A stretch of 64,000 bases of DNA from Anarhynchus alexandrinus (GCA_008711295.1 VUYV01000062.1:3721927-3785926), one strand, 5' to 3'; shown: positions 46,630-59,628, counted from the first letter of the stretch. The notes: a model not told the origin generated them from the letters alone. Made by a program: numbers and translations.

Positions 46630-49555
46630 TAAAACGTGATGCTTACTTTGTCTTCATCACTTTGTTGTCCAATTCTGGGCACATGCCAGCCAGTAACTGA
46701 GCTGTTAGGACCTTGCTTAACATTTTTCAGGTATGGCTGTCATTCTTTTTGTGAGTAATCCCTACTGTCTAATGCTATGAGCTGCTGAGAGCCGTCAACT
46801 CCCATTTTCATCACTGCGAACTGAATGTTCAGCACCTTCTAGCATTAAATCTCTAGAGAACAGAGGGTTCTAGCAGCTCCTAAGTAGTGAGATATTGCTG
46901 CAAATTAATGAAGAAAATATCTTAAAGATACATTTGTCATAACTTTTATTTTTGTGGAGAAGTAGAGAGGGTTCTGTTGTTTGTGCCAGGTTCTTGTATA
47001 GCAAAAATCAGATGAGGATTACTGATGAAAAACATTTCTTTCCTCACACCGGTTGTCATCTATGAAGGAGTGGATGAAGAGGCATTAACTGACAGAGCAC
47101 TTTCTGAACTTTGAAGGAAGTGTTTTAAATTCGTTCCATCACAGAATTACCTTTGTGGAACTTTTGCAGGTATGCTAAGCACACCTGTAATCTGTATTTC
47201 CTTTAGCTTTTCAGCATGCTTTTTTCTTTGCCTATGGCATCCTTTGTAGGGTGGGATTCTGATTTGAAAGTGCATGGCCTGTTATTGCCCAATTAAGAGT
47301 GGTAAAGGAATGGTGAGAAGAAGGAAGTAGTAGTAGTCTGATGGGAAGTAGATGTCCAGTGGATTAGGCACCATACTAAGATCAGTGAAGTTAATTCAGT
47401 TCTTGACTACTTCAAGCACTGATTTCCCGTGCATTGAGAGCACATTGTCGTGGCACCAGAAGGGAGGTGTGAGGTATTTGGATGGAGCAGTGATGAGGGC
47501 ACAGAAAGTAGTTAAATAAGCGCTAGAAGCAGATGAGCTTACAGGTAAATACCATATACTGAAGCAGTTGATATGCTTTTATTACAACATGAAGTCTTCA
47601 TTTTAACTTTCGTATATTTAAGTTAGGTGTGGAGGCTTTAAAGAATTTCTTAACTGAAACCAAATGAAATGCCATGGGGAAAAATAAGTTATTAAAAAGG
47701 CATAGAGAATTAAAGAAAGTTGTTACTTCATTTCAACTTTACAGAGAATTAGAGCATATTGTGGTTACAGGTTATTTCCAAGAAAACTTATTTCCTGGTG
47801 ATATGTTCCTGTGACCTAATTTATGGCAGTCAGAAGGAACAAGACAATTAAAAGTTACTATGCCAAAATTACACTCTTCTTTAGCAGACGTGAATCTTGA
47901 CATAAAATTTGAGTTTAGGTTATCTTTGTATGTAGAGAATTTGTGATTGTCAGCAAAATTATAATGCTCATGGCAATTCCAATAGACAGTAGCAAATACT
48001 GTCGTGAGCACTGTACAGCAATTGGAACTAAGTGCTTCAGATCAATCTCAGACACTTTATTTTGTAAAACTGTTCATCTAAAAAGCATGAATACCATCTT
48101 AGCAGTCTGCTGAAAAACTTGACTTTCCATCAGTCCCTTGGCAAGGGCAGGAGGTCACTGGGACTAATCAAGCCGGTCTTGTGGGTAGCCAGTGAGGCCC
48201 TACGGCTTCCCAAGTGACCGTGGTCCTGTAATGCACTGTAAAGGACTGACTTTCTCCATTAATAGTTTGTTTGTGAGAGCTGGAAAGGTGACTTGTAATA
48301 CAGCTGCTTTTTCCTGATTCTTCCATAATGACATTTTGAACAAGCAGATGATATCCTTTGATTCAGTGTGACCTTGTATGTTTTGGTGATTCCAGGGTGC
48401 TTTAAGAGAAATGAAGTAAATAAAACAATAAACATGCTGTTTACTTACATTTTCATATCTTGACTATTTTTCGTGAATTACATGACAAATTGTAATATTA
48501 AATATATGTGTGTGTGTGTGTATGTACCTTTTGGCCAATTCTCTTTTCAGTTAAACCTATGTATATTAAAAAGTTAGACTTATGCCTGTCTATGACAAGT
48601 GCAAGAGGATAGAGAACATGGATGCTTCTAAAGGTTTTTATTCCACACATCAGGGTTTTTCTCTCCATAGAGATATTGGGTTCAAAGGCTAAGATGATAC
48701 TTTTGGGACTTTGACAATAGAAGTCTTCTCTCTTCTTTCATTCTCCTGGAGTATCCATTCCAATTAGAATGTGTAATTTTACAGCAAGATGTATTACAAG
48801 GAGTTTTTGAAGTCCTACTCAAAGTAAGCTCGTTAAAGAACGGTTGTGTAAAAGTTTGAGCATCGTTGTATTTAGGATTTTTGTGTCAGCTGTTTTGACT
48901 TCTATCACAAGTTACTAAATTTTATCCTTTTATCCCTGTGCTAGCTGTGTAACTGCATGGTTTCCAGGCAGGAATCTTTTCTTGATTTGAAGATGTCAGA
49001 AATGAAGAATATTCTGTTCCTTTAATAGTTTGTCCCAGTGTGTGATTGACTTCATTGCAAAAAACAGCCATATTTTAATTTCTCTGGGTTCTTTTTCAAA
49101 TTCCAGCTTCCTCTGCTAGACAAGAGAGCTCTTTCATACAAGATATTTTCCTTCAATCTATCAGTTTTAAATCTGATAAGTGAAGCAAATTGAGTTAATC
49201 ATCATCGCATATTTTCCACCTGTCTCCACAGTCTCTTTTCTGTGCTCTCTTCAATGTACTTCTAAAAAACCTGGAAACAAGGTTATTCCCTGTTACTCTT
49301 ATTAGCCTACCTAGTGAAATACAGAAGGATTAGGTACTGGGTATTCATTTTGAGTTGTCCGGGATAATATCTATGTTGTTTTCAGATGCAGTGGTTTTGA
49401 GCACAAGCACATCCATTTTCCAGTCATCCTTCTCCCTGTCATTGCATGTAGTTCTAAAACACATTTGGTCCTGATCACTGACTGACCTGGCAGGACTAAG
49501 TCCTCTCCTCATGTTTTTTAACCATATCCATCTCTGCTGTCTGCAAAAATTGTCG
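46630..49555. other. Non-coding DNA, no gene seen
   Basis: Short frames of 60-80 codons without domains. The TG microsatellite is listed separately. No repeat family recognised. Confidence 0.5.
48507..48521. repeat. (TG)n microsatellite, short
   Basis: Seven TG units following an ATAT stretch. Probably length-variable. Confidence 0.9.
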
Positions 49556-49559
49556 AGTA

Positions 49560-50095
49560 GCTGATTGTTGCCATTTACTTTCAGAATACTGATGAAAATG
49601 TGACTAGTACTGGCCACTGTGCTGGTCTCTGGAGGAATCCTTTATGAGGGTCACCATTCAGTAGTGATTCCCCGTTGACGTTTACCATTATGTTATTTGA
49701 TAGTCATTACTTACTTGTGGTGTACGTTCTGTGACATTCAGTGCTACTTGGGAAAAAAAAAATCATTCACTAGCTAGCGTAAATCAACTCATACTATTCT
49801 TCCATAGTTTCTTCTAGTGACTGAACTTGTCATCTTGAAGGGTTTGTCCAACAAGATTTGTTTTCCAGAAAAAACATACTGACTGGCGTGCTTTATACAT
49901 TCGTATTATCTGTCTAATGAATCCTATACCAGCTTTTCTGTTGCCTAACGATGTGCTACAGGGCCTGTAGATGCCTGGGTCACTCCATTTCTCTTGTCAT
50001 GGTAGCAGCACTCTAGCAGTCTTTATAATTTCCTGGATTCAAATCAACATTACTGGGCCACGGTGCTCTTCAGTCTGTTATACATTAATAACACA
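49560..50095 (-). mobile_element. Very old CR1-like LINE fragment, minus strand
   Basis: Several plus-strand words, in the right order, resemble antisense CR1 or related LINE coding sequence: ACTGATGAAAATG then TAGTACTGGCC (49589-49612), TCTGGAGGAATCC (49627-49639), AGTGATTCCCCGTTGACGTT (49662-49681), GATTTGTTTTCCAGAAAAAACATACTGACTGGC (about 49855-49887) and CAAATCAACATTACTGGGCC (50040-50059). They correspond to remembered CR1 words such as 'GAACAGTACTGGGCC' and 'CCATGYTGGC'. Each match is imperfect, so the assignment is tentative. Confidence 0.4.
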
Positions 50096-50099
50096 GCAC

Positions 50100-51955
50100 A
50101 GTGCCAGACGTGACTATGGCTCAGAGGGCTGCTTGTATGCAAAGATGGGTACTGTTCTTTTTTTGTGTGTTCTGGAGCAGGTTGAGAGAAAAAAGGGTCT
50201 GAACACTGCTAAAAGCTTCCTGGCACAGCCCTGGCTGACTCCTACCAAGCAGGTTTTTTACATTGGTAGAAGATTATTTGACTCCTAAAATCCAGAGATG
50301 CAGAGGATAACACCCTTCATTGTTTCTGAGTGAAAAATACAGAAGGTAGACTGGCAAACAAGAGTTTTTAAGTCCCCAAAGTTTTCATGATGCAAAGTTG
50401 CTCTCTTGAAGGTCACAAATATGTCTATACGATTGGTACCTGGTTTAAATTATGAGACAAATCTAAATGAACAGTATTTTTCTAATGTTTTGTCAGACAG
50501 GGAAAAAAAAAGAGGAAGAAGTGCATGGAGCAGTCCTCAAGGACTTGAGAAGAACATGCAATTACAGTGTGATTTCACCAGTGTCTCACTCTGGTTAGAC
50601 AGACAAGCCAACATTAAGTAAACCAAGCCTGGTAAAGTCATTAAGGCTTGGAAAAGGGAGACCAAATTGATATTTTCTAACAGAAAGTAGCTAATGCAGG
50701 CCTATGTCATGGTTTAGACAGGCTGTGTATGAAAGGATTATGTTTAGATGTTTCCAAGGGAAAACTAAAAGAAAGCAACAGTGTTCTACATGCTCAGTAG
50801 TGGTGAAATGCTAAGAAAAGCTGAAGTGAAAGTGGAAAGGGCAAACTCTGTAGGAGAAGGTCTAAGAAAATGGGCTTTTTGCCTTGCTGAGGAATGTCAT
50901 TAACTTCCCTAGATGCTCTTACCAGCACTTCAATAAACAGGAGGTTGTGTGAGATTTCCCTGCAGAACTGCACATATCTGAGAAAGACAAACTACAAATT
51001 AATAACTCCTCAGGAGTACTTAAGAAAGGAAAAAAGAAGAAAGGGCACCTCCTGTTTGCACCAACAAGTGAAGGATGATGTCACTATTGCCAAAACCCTT
51101 AAATTTCACATTAGTTCCTTGGCATTAAGACAGGTTGGAGTAATAGTATTTCAGCAAAGCAAAAGGTGGATGCATACTTTGCATTTCAGATTAATATAAT
51201 CACAATATTATTTGAAAAAGCAAACTAGGAGGGATGTTAGGTCTGGTGCATGCTCAGGGAGGTGGTGTTTCTTGTAACACAGGAAGAGAAGAAATTTCAT
51301 CAGCAGTTCATTGAAAGGAATGACTGACGTAGCTCAGCTGGCAAGCAATAAACTAGAAAAAATGGAGTCTGAAACACAACATTCATAGACAAAATTTTCA
51401 TAAAGTTTAAATAACTGTTCTTTAGCAGACACAGAATGAAGGAATACAACACAGTAGGTCTCTTGTGAGGGCAATGAAATGGATACTTTTCATTATGCGT
51501 ATCATGATTTCCCATGAATCTGCACAAAGTACGGAGGGATGGACAGCTTATGGCACCCAACGAGAGGAGATTTCTGCTTCCTTGGGCTCAAAAAATTACA
51601 CCATTATCCACAGAATTTGAACCTGACAGTGTGGCTGTTATGTAGGTTACTTGGCAGAAATCCCTGGAAAGCGCGGCTTCTACATTATTGTAGAGCTGCA
51701 TTAGTTCAGGTAACACGTGGAAGATTCATGCCCATCGCATAATGAATTAGAGAGAACGGGTCAGTGCAGTACAGGGACTGGAGACTAAACGCGAGGATAG
51801 GGGCTAGGGTAGGGATAGGATGGCTGCCTCAAGTTCTTAAGAAAAGTTGCAGTTAATCATATGTATGTATATGGCTGTGCATTGAGCACTGATGTAGAAA
51901 TCATCTCTAGGGACCCTGTGCAGTGAAGCTTTCAAGCTTGTGCCGAACTTCAAAT
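50100..51955. other. Non-coding DNA, no gene seen
   Basis: Frames of up to 105 codons without domains. A TAGGG-rich stretch at 51798-51820 is noted separately. No known repeat. Confidence 0.5.
51798..51820 (+). other. TAGGG-rich, near G-quadruplex stretch
   Basis: Three runs of GGGG, GGG and GGG with loops CTA and TA are followed by ATAGG. It resembles a degenerate TTAGGG telomere-like sequence, but three imperfect units are too few to call an interstitial telomere. Confidence 0.4.
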
Positions 51956-51959
51956 ATAT

Positions 51960-52025
51960 TTGAAAGTTCCACTGAGCTAAATGAGACTTAAATATGTGAC
52001 TATGCATTTTGCTCAGTCCTGTAGA
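51960..52025 (+). repeat. Ancient amniote repeat fragment
   Basis: TTCCACTGAGCTAAATGAGA, then CTTAAATATGTGACTATGCA, then TTTTGCTCAGTCCTG agree in order with the old amniote word 'CCACTGACTTCAATGGGACTTAAGCATGTGCTTAAGTGCTTTGCTGAATCxGGxCC'. About 65 bases are alignable. Database name not given. Confidence 0.5.
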
Positions 52026-54885
52026 AGATTGAAACAGGTCCTTAATTAACTAATGTAAGAGGTCTTTGGAATTCTGATGGGATGTTTTAAGAGGAGCTAT
52101 GTGACAGAATAACGTGAGAATAGCGTTGCAGGTCAATCAGCACAGCAGATGTCAGCTTCTCTCATTAACAAACTTCAGGTTTTGTAGCCATTTTCTAATA
52201 AAGAATTAGTCAAGAGAAAGCACATAAATGTTTGAGAAAGGAATTTGAAATGGGCTTTGCAAATACTAACAAAATAACCTGTCTGAGCTGCTCTTAAGGC
52301 ATTGGCACCATATGCTTTATTATCGTTAGAGCGTTCCCTATGGCAATAACTTCATCCAAGAAGAATTTCAAGAGTAGTTGCATTATCTATTGAAAAGCAA
52401 TTTTTCAGTTTCTATTCAGGCAAGATAGTTTTACGAATAACTCTGAAGTTTACTCCGAAGGCCATTTCAATCGTCCGTAGATCTTATGATATTATGTTAC
52501 CTTCTTTCGTTTCAAATTCACAGCATAAGAAAGAAAAAGAATGACATAAATTGGATGTTAGAAGAGTTCTGAAGATAGACATCAGAAGAATTCAAGAGTA
52601 AGAAGAGAACTCAGCATTATTTGTTATTTTCCATCCTAAAGTAAAAAGAGAACAAAGCATCAAAAGCATCAGTAGTGAGAGATAGCTCAAAGCCAGGACT
52701 ATATATCATAGCATATAAAACAAGTGAGTTGGCACCACCAGAAGGTCTAAAGTCTTAGTCTGTGGTTTAAAGTCATTGATATTGCAGTCAGAAATATTCC
52801 TTACACCACGGAAAATAATATGAAGAGTTGTATGTGTTTGCTGCAATAGACATTTTAGGTTTTACCTACTAGTAGCATTTTGGTACTCACTTCGGTGAAT
52901 AAGTCTTCATGGTGCTGAGAGAATTCAAGTCCACTGATGGAATGTTATAGATCAGGATCTTGCACTTCTTTTAAGCGCTCATGGAAATAATGTCTGTGAA
53001 AGTAGGGCAGGATCAGGTGCATGTAGTTTATTGTGTGTTTAAATTGATTGAATGCAATCATATTCCATAAATAAAAAGGTATTCCTGTCTAATAACTTTA
53101 AATCATTGTTCCGTCTATACTGGAATTTTAGTTGGTATTAAAAATATTACAGAATTACATTAATTGCAAAATTTTGAGGTATAGTGATTCTGAACTTTCA
53201 CACAATTTCTTCCCTTAATGCAGTTGGAGATAAGTAAAGAAATGTGTTTATTTGCGTTGTATTTGGGTGATGGTAATTATTTGCGAGTCAAAGTAGAAAG
53301 GGATATTTACCATCTCTGTATAATGTTTGCAGTTATTTGAAATGCAAGGGGTAAATAGAAAAAATTCTGAGGTCTTGTTTGGTAATCAGAAAGATGTACT
53401 CCGCTTATAGAATTAGAGAAGAACTATATTGAGCATATTGTTGCCATATGATTTTTATTTGTGCCTGGATGTACTGTAGCATTTCCTGGGACATCAAGTC
53501 TATTTCTCTGCCAGCACTGGTATTATTTTGGTGGTGTATTTTTATAGTGATTTATCCATAAAATATCACTGAATAAAGCAGCAGCCATGGAGAAATTCTG
53601 CAGTGGCTGAAATGTGATTAGTTACACGAGGCTTGCTTTTTTATTCCTAAACTTCTTTTTCCTCTTTTTGAGCCTCTCTGCCTTTCTTGTATCTGTTTTC
53701 TCATTTCCCTATTATTTGTTCCCTTCTGCTTCTGTTTGACCTCATGTTGACCTAAAGGAAACTGTGTTTTAGTCCATAGGATTGCATTGCTCTTATAGTA
53801 TTAGTTCCAATATGTGTTATAAACATTCTGGTTGCAGGCTACAGCCGAGGTGCACAACACAGGGAAGACAATGTAGTTCTGCAGCACAATAAACCTCTTT
53901 TTTTTTTTCCTTCACTAAGCCACATAGGAGTTCAAGGCCATATCTCTTGAAAGAAAATGTAGTGTAAGCTCCTCTTATATATGTCTGTGAGTATATATGT
54001 ATCTGTGTATACACAGAGAGATGTATATATGTACACATATAGCACAAGTTATAGTGATAAGCAAGATCTCAATTTCAGCCTGCAAATAGAGAGTCTTGTG
54101 GGTGGTTGGCTTTCCCATACGGTGCTGGCTATCAGTCTGTCATAGGTCCCTTTTGGCTAATGAAGCATGCAAATTCACTGGGATGGACCAAAGCTACAGA
54201 GAGCTGCATTTTAGTAAGAGTCTGAGAGCAGCTAGACAACACAGTTCCTGGGGCAAGATCTCCTTTTGCTGTCACTCTCCCTTAAAAACTTATATCAGCG
54301 AAGGACTGTTCCGTGTAAAATCATATGCGGAGATCTTCTTGCACAGTAGTTACTACAAAAGTCTAAGATCTGTGGTTCCATTCTGCTCCCAAGTGCTGCC
54401 CCTCTGTGTCACCCTTGCATTTGGTCCATGGATTTTGAGGATGGGTTGTGTTAGCAGCTTGCAGCAGCGCTTGGGGCTGCAAGGGTTACATAGCTTTGAT
54501 GCTGGAAAGGTATAGCCCATTTCTGTCCGGTCTGATTTAAGGATCAAGTAATATGGTTACTTTTACTTGCATTCAGTTGTGCTTCTTTTGATTTTACTTT
54601 CCACATGTAACAAATAGGGATTTGTCATACAGCAGTTGATTTTTATTAACGTGAAAGGTTGTCTTACGGAAAAATGCACTCTCAACAAGTTAAATGTTTT
54701 AGCTTTCTTACAGAAAGGCAGAGCCTGCAAACCCGGAAGTTCTTCGGAAAATGTGATTGCTTACTTTAAACAAGGGGGCATTAAATGGAAGGGCCATCCT
54801 CCCGCAGTGTCATCTAAAACCATCCTATGTTTACATTATTCGTTGGCTATATGACATCCACATAAAAGGAGAACAAAAGACAGTG
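52026..54885. other. Non-coding DNA, no gene seen
   Basis: A 139-codon frame at 54096-54515 has no recognised domain and several Cys and Leu clusters typical of spurious translation. A T-rich run lies near 53898-53910. The 54640-54850 stretch is repeat-free and might be conserved. Confidence 0.5.
53975..54040. repeat. Degenerate TATATG/TGTATA low-complexity
   Basis: Alternating purine-pyrimidine words (TATATATG, TATATATGTATCTGTGTATA, GATGTATATATGTACACATA) form an imperfect TA/TG repeat with short palindromes. Confidence 0.75.
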
Positions 54886-54889
54886 GGAC

Positions 54890-55560
54890 GGTAGATGATG
54901 CTGGAAGCGTCATTAACTTTTCTTGTGAAATTCTTTTGGAAAATAGTGTCTTTCAAAAAATTTAGCGTATGCATGGCTCAGCCCCAAATCTTCCAGCAGT
55001 CTAATACTGGCAAGGGAGGGCATCTGTAGCCCCCTGGGAAGCAGGCTGAGGAGATTTCCTTTTCTCCTCTTTGTTGGTTTTTATTTCCATTTCCTTTTCC
55101 TCTCTTTTTCTCAGTCATTTAACGCCATTCTGCACAACAGAGGGGAGCATCTGGCCCCAAGTAAACACCCAATAAAATAAGTGGGGGAAGTTCACAGCTC
55201 CCTTGGTGCTATTGTGTCTGTCTGTCTGGTTGTGGACTCAACAAGATAACCATGCATCAATTTACATTGTCCAGGCTATCTTCACAACCAGAAGTGCTTG
55301 AAACCTTATTTTAATAGAAGCTTAGATTCTGGAGAATACTGTAAAATCTCTCCAAAGGCTCCAAATCAGCAATTCCATCTGTGTTTCTGCAAATGTAGAG
55401 GAACAATGCCCCAGCTGATTATGCAAACAGAATGAAAATAGTTATTTTAAAAGTGCATAAAATCAATACTTTGGGGAAAACAAGTCAGCTGTGTTTATAC
55501 TCGGTGTATAGCAGACATTTTGTTTCTTTGTCTGAAAAAATCATAGGAAAGCAAGTGAAA
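54890..55560. promoter_or_regulatory. Candidate conserved non-coding block
   Basis: This repeat-free stretch has few frames and enhancer-like words: GCGTATGCATGG near 54964, ATCAATTTACATTGTCC near 55256, GATTATGCAAACAG near 55419 (octamer-like) and GTGCATAAAATCAATA near 55453. Even composition over more than 600 bases is typical of old conserved elements. No alignment was available. Confidence 0.3.
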
Positions 55561-58500
55561 TAAAACAGCCGATCATACAGTGCAACAGAGGGGACTGAAA
55601 CATCAGATGCCTCAGCAAAGGCTTAGAGCATTTTAGGTTCCTTTTGAGAGAATATAAATTATATTGAGGTTGATATATTTCTACGCTGTTTGAAGTCAAA
55701 GCCAAATATTCTCAGCACAAGGGGAATAACTCACATCCCATTGCTGATCATGAAAAGTATATAACTAAACCCATGTCTGGGGTGCTGAAAATTTCCTCCT
55801 AAATGCTGTCTCTTTTGGACTGAGGGGATTTTTTGCAAGTATTGCTATGAAGGGGTGTGTATATAAATATGTATAAACGTGCTTCTCATACAATCAGGAT
55901 ACATTGCTTGTATACATATTATTCTAAAAACAGGAAACAAAAGCATCTGAGAAAAAGGGCTGAAAGGGAACAATTTGTAGACCTATAGGTTAAATTGGAT
56001 TTAACTTCATCTTTCAGCAAATGCTGTGTTATTTATTCAGGGTTTCTCTGGGGGATTTCCCTACCCCCTGCACTTTATATAGAGAGTAGTGATGTTTCTT
56101 AATTAAAAAATCAAACAAACATGGAATGGAGGCTGCCCCACACAGCCGTTCTCTTGTGGGAATAGGAGGCGCACTGATTTTCTCATGGACAATTTCTAGG
56201 TCTGTTGGACAGAGGCCACAAAAGAGAGGAAAGTCTCCATCTGGGGAAGTCAAGTTTACATCACATGTCCAATGGCAGCACTGTTCTCAGCGGCTTTACA
56301 GCTGTTGCAGTGCCATCTCCTAGGAATTCCCCTTTGGTAGGGTGGAGTTGGTGGACATGGTGAGGAAGATCATTGACAATCTCATCAGAAGTATCTTTTG
56401 GGTAGAACCCTGTTTATTAATTCACCCATGGCAGAGATGAATGTATTAAGTAAAGTAGCTTCTTGTGCCCTCTTTTCTTCTGTTCATTCCACCTAGAGCT
56501 GGAATGTTTCCAAGACTTTGTTTTACAGTCCCCACTCTGTAGCAGCAAATCTTTATCCTTTCACGTAGTTTGTCAGCTAAATAGCTTAGAAAGGCTGAAA
56601 TATGTTTTTACAGCTTTCAATTAGTATCGTAGTCAAAAAAGTTGAAAATTTATTTTAATTTCTCCACAGTTAAGGCAAAGCAAAACATTCTTTTAAAATA
56701 GTTTTGTGAGTTTTCCCCATATTTCTACAAATACATGTGAAACACGATGGTGCACCACCTGAAAACTCCGCACAGTTGGACTCCACCTATACTTTGGTTG
56801 CTGCTATTTCAACATTTGAAGGGTATTAACAATTTATATTTTTCTCATACTTACCTGATTTACAATTTGGATAATAATAGAAACTCTGGCGTTTTCAAGT
56901 TCATGCAACTGTCACTTAAACCTCTTTAGTGTCAGGTTCATTGATCTCTCTCCCATCTCTCTGTGGAACAGCAAAATGCACTCCGCAGGCCAGTGTTAAA
57001 AGATGAATTCTGCTACAGATTCACTTTGTGGAAGGACACACAAGGATAAAGCTGGCTGTTGTCAGGCTGTCCCACTACATCACCTGTGATGCCTCAGGAT
57101 ATTTTAGCAGCGTCCTCATTTTCAGTGGAGTTGGTGCCTTTGGAGGCATAAAGCTCTTGGGTCAGTGACTGTAAACTTTGGTTCTGTAGTAAGGGCCAAA
57201 TGCATCACTGACACAAATCATTATCAACTTTTGACAGAAGTAGGCAGGAGAGGTCTTCTAACATGCCATCATGTGTATTTGTACTTGCATATTTGTGCAG
57301 CTGATACTAAGTCTTTTCTTGGATTAAATTGTAACTGGTGTCGCCTCCATCCCTTCCTAAATCTGGCATTCCCTTTTCAATTTTCTTATCTGGAAACAAA
57401 CTCATTTTGTCCCTTCTATAAATGCAGTTCCTGGTCTCAGCCATTACTTATGGCTGGGCACACTCTAGTTACAGCACATGAAAGAGCATCAGCGGTGACT
57501 TGATGTAAATGGGACAGACTCCTTGGGAACACACTGGGGATTAGATGCTCAAAAGAACGAAGCACCACTCTCTTTCCATCTGGCCACTTCATTTCACTGC
57601 CTATTTGGGAGCAGTACTTCGGAAGTCTGGTTTGCAAAGTCAATTATTGATATAATTTGTTTTGTTCTTAAAAGGCAGGGTAAACCTGGAAAGGTTTTAC
57701 TTGTGCAGAGTCACAGTAGGGAACAACTGCAAGAAATACTCTCCGCTAAGGTTGACAACTTTCTGATTGGTTAATTAAAAAAGCTAAGCAAATCTTTGGT
57801 TTAAGGTTTAGATTGAACTCAATAACTTTCAAAATTCTAGTTTTGGCATGAAAAAATAGGATTTTGTTGGTGATAAAGACAAAGCATGTACAGCCATATG
57901 AAGAAAACACCTTCATATTGTTATATTTCAATATATTTTCTCCATCCTTTGTTTTCAGTAAAGAGTTTTTAGGGTACAAATTATGAACGTTAATCATAAT
58001 ACCAAGTGAAGGATTTGTAAATTGTTGGCTTACTTATGTTTTACAGACTTTAAACAAAGAGATCAGAAACATTCCACCGTAACCCTGTGTCATGACGGGG
58101 CATTAACTAACCCCCATTTTCCAAACACCCTTCAATTTTGGTGAAGTTCCAGCTGAAACACTGATTTTTGTGTTATTTCCTCTAAAATAAGCCAAACCAG
58201 AAGTCAAGATTTCAACACTTTTTAACTCTAAAGAAGTTTAGCTCTAGTTCCCTATGTAAATCTCGTGTCTTGGAGTAGATCTCCAGAAAGAGTATTCCTG
58301 GGAGAGCATAACAATGGTTTCCCTCTGATACAGCTGATCCAGGCTGGAGCTCTGTCCATGCAGGATGAGAGCACCAGTGACATAATGCTTGTTGTACCTT
58401 TTGCTCTGGATGGAAGAGTTGCCGTTTCTTCAACTGTGTTTGTTTTCATTGTTCTTTGAGAACAACGTGTCCCTTCTCCTGCATGGCAAGGACAGCTGCC

Positions 58501-59110
58501 TTATACCTCTGTGAAACCACGCACCTTTTGGGTTGTATGTTTCTACAGTTGTCTCAGTTTTGTGTTCAGCTCTGGAATTCAACTCTGGGTACGCTAGAGC
58601 TCTAGTGGGATTGCCTCAGATATGACATATATAGTGACCCTGGTCATTTGACCCCCATATTACTCCATGTGGCCAGGAAGGAGCCATGCAGGCTTCAGGT
58701 GTCCCCCTCCAGCAACTGATGTCAGAGGGCAGCAGATCCTAACTGTCCAGCTGGCAAAACGCCACATTCATCGCCACTGGCATCTCATGGACATGCTGAC
58801 GAATAGATCTAGGTGTAAAATTGTTCTTAACAGTCAACCTGATGGCCTTGATCCTTAATTAGTGGTTGGAAATTTTCACTTGTTACCAGCTACTGTGTCC
58901 AAACAGGTGCCTGGAGTAGAAGAAAAGTTTAAATTAGGCATACTGTAATTTCTGAAATTGCTAGTGCTGCAATGGGCACCCAGCTAGAAAGCAGCTGCTT
59001 TTCAGATTTCTCACCCCCATTCCATTTTATCATTAACTACGTTTACCCCTTCCACCTTTTAATTTTTCATGAAGCTAAATGAAAATTTAGTTCTTCAAAC
59101 AACTGAGGTG
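55561..59110. other. Non-coding DNA, no gene seen
   Basis: Frames of 60-112 codons on both strands, none with a domain. No transposon recognised. Confidence 0.5.
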
Positions 59111-59114
59111 ACTT

Positions 59115-59157
59115 TTTCAGTCCCTTAGGGGGACTGAAAGTCCCCTTTAGGGACTTT
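59115..59157. other. Two overlapping hairpins sharing one arm
   Basis: First stem: TTTCAGTCCC at 59115-59124 pairs perfectly with GGGACTGAAA at 59130-59139. Second stem: AAAGTCCC at 59137-59144 pairs perfectly with GGGACTTT at 59150-59157. The AAA at 59137-59139 belongs to both, so the stems partly exclude each other. The GTCCC...TTAGGG unit is repeated, so it may have arisen by a small inverted or tandem duplication. Confidence 0.8.
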
Positions 59158-59332
59158 ATCCCAGTATCCTATCCATGTGGAAAGGTGAAGGAGAATGTGT
59201 ATTTACAGCGTCAATATGAGTTTTCACTTAAGAGTTTTTCTGTGCTTTACAGAGCAATTCAGTTTGATAAAACAGGTATTTTTTCTTTCTGTGGCAACTT
59301 TGAAGTTACAGAACATCATATCTTGTTACTCC

Positions 59333-59628
59333 ACATTATATTAGCTGACTTACAATGGCAATAATTTAACCACTGTTGTAAATGGATAAAAAAAAATCTA
59401 AATTGAGTATCCCTTGCTAGATTTCACTTTGAGAAACTATATTCAGCCTATTTCATTCCTTCCATAGTTTCTTTTGGTTGNACATTATATTAGCTGACTT
59501 ACAATGGCAATAATTTAACCACTGTTGTAAATGGATAAAAAAAATCTAAATTGAGTATCCCTTGCTAGATTTCACTTTGAGAAACTATATTCAGCCTATT
59601 TCATTCCTTCCATAGTTTCTTTTGGTTG
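59333..59628. repeat. Near-perfect 148/147-base direct duplication around N
   Basis: The sequence beginning ACATTATATTAGCTGACTTA at 59333-59480 is repeated at 59482-59628. By eye the only difference is a run of nine A in the first copy against eight in the second. The copies abut a single N at 59481. This is the pattern of two overlapping contig ends placed side by side rather than merged, so the duplication is very probably an assembly artefact. Confidence 0.95.
59481..59481. other. Assembly gap (single N)
   Basis: The only ambiguous base in the window. Its length of one suggests a placeholder for a zero or negative gap estimate. The flanking duplication supports this. Confidence 0.98.

Noticed and set aside
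46830..46838. REST/NRSE-like half site TTCAGCACC
   Set aside because: The required right half (GGACAG-type) is not present at the proper spacing.
54096..54515. 139-codon plus-strand frame
   Set aside because: No recognised domain, no splice or promoter context; composition typical of chance translation.
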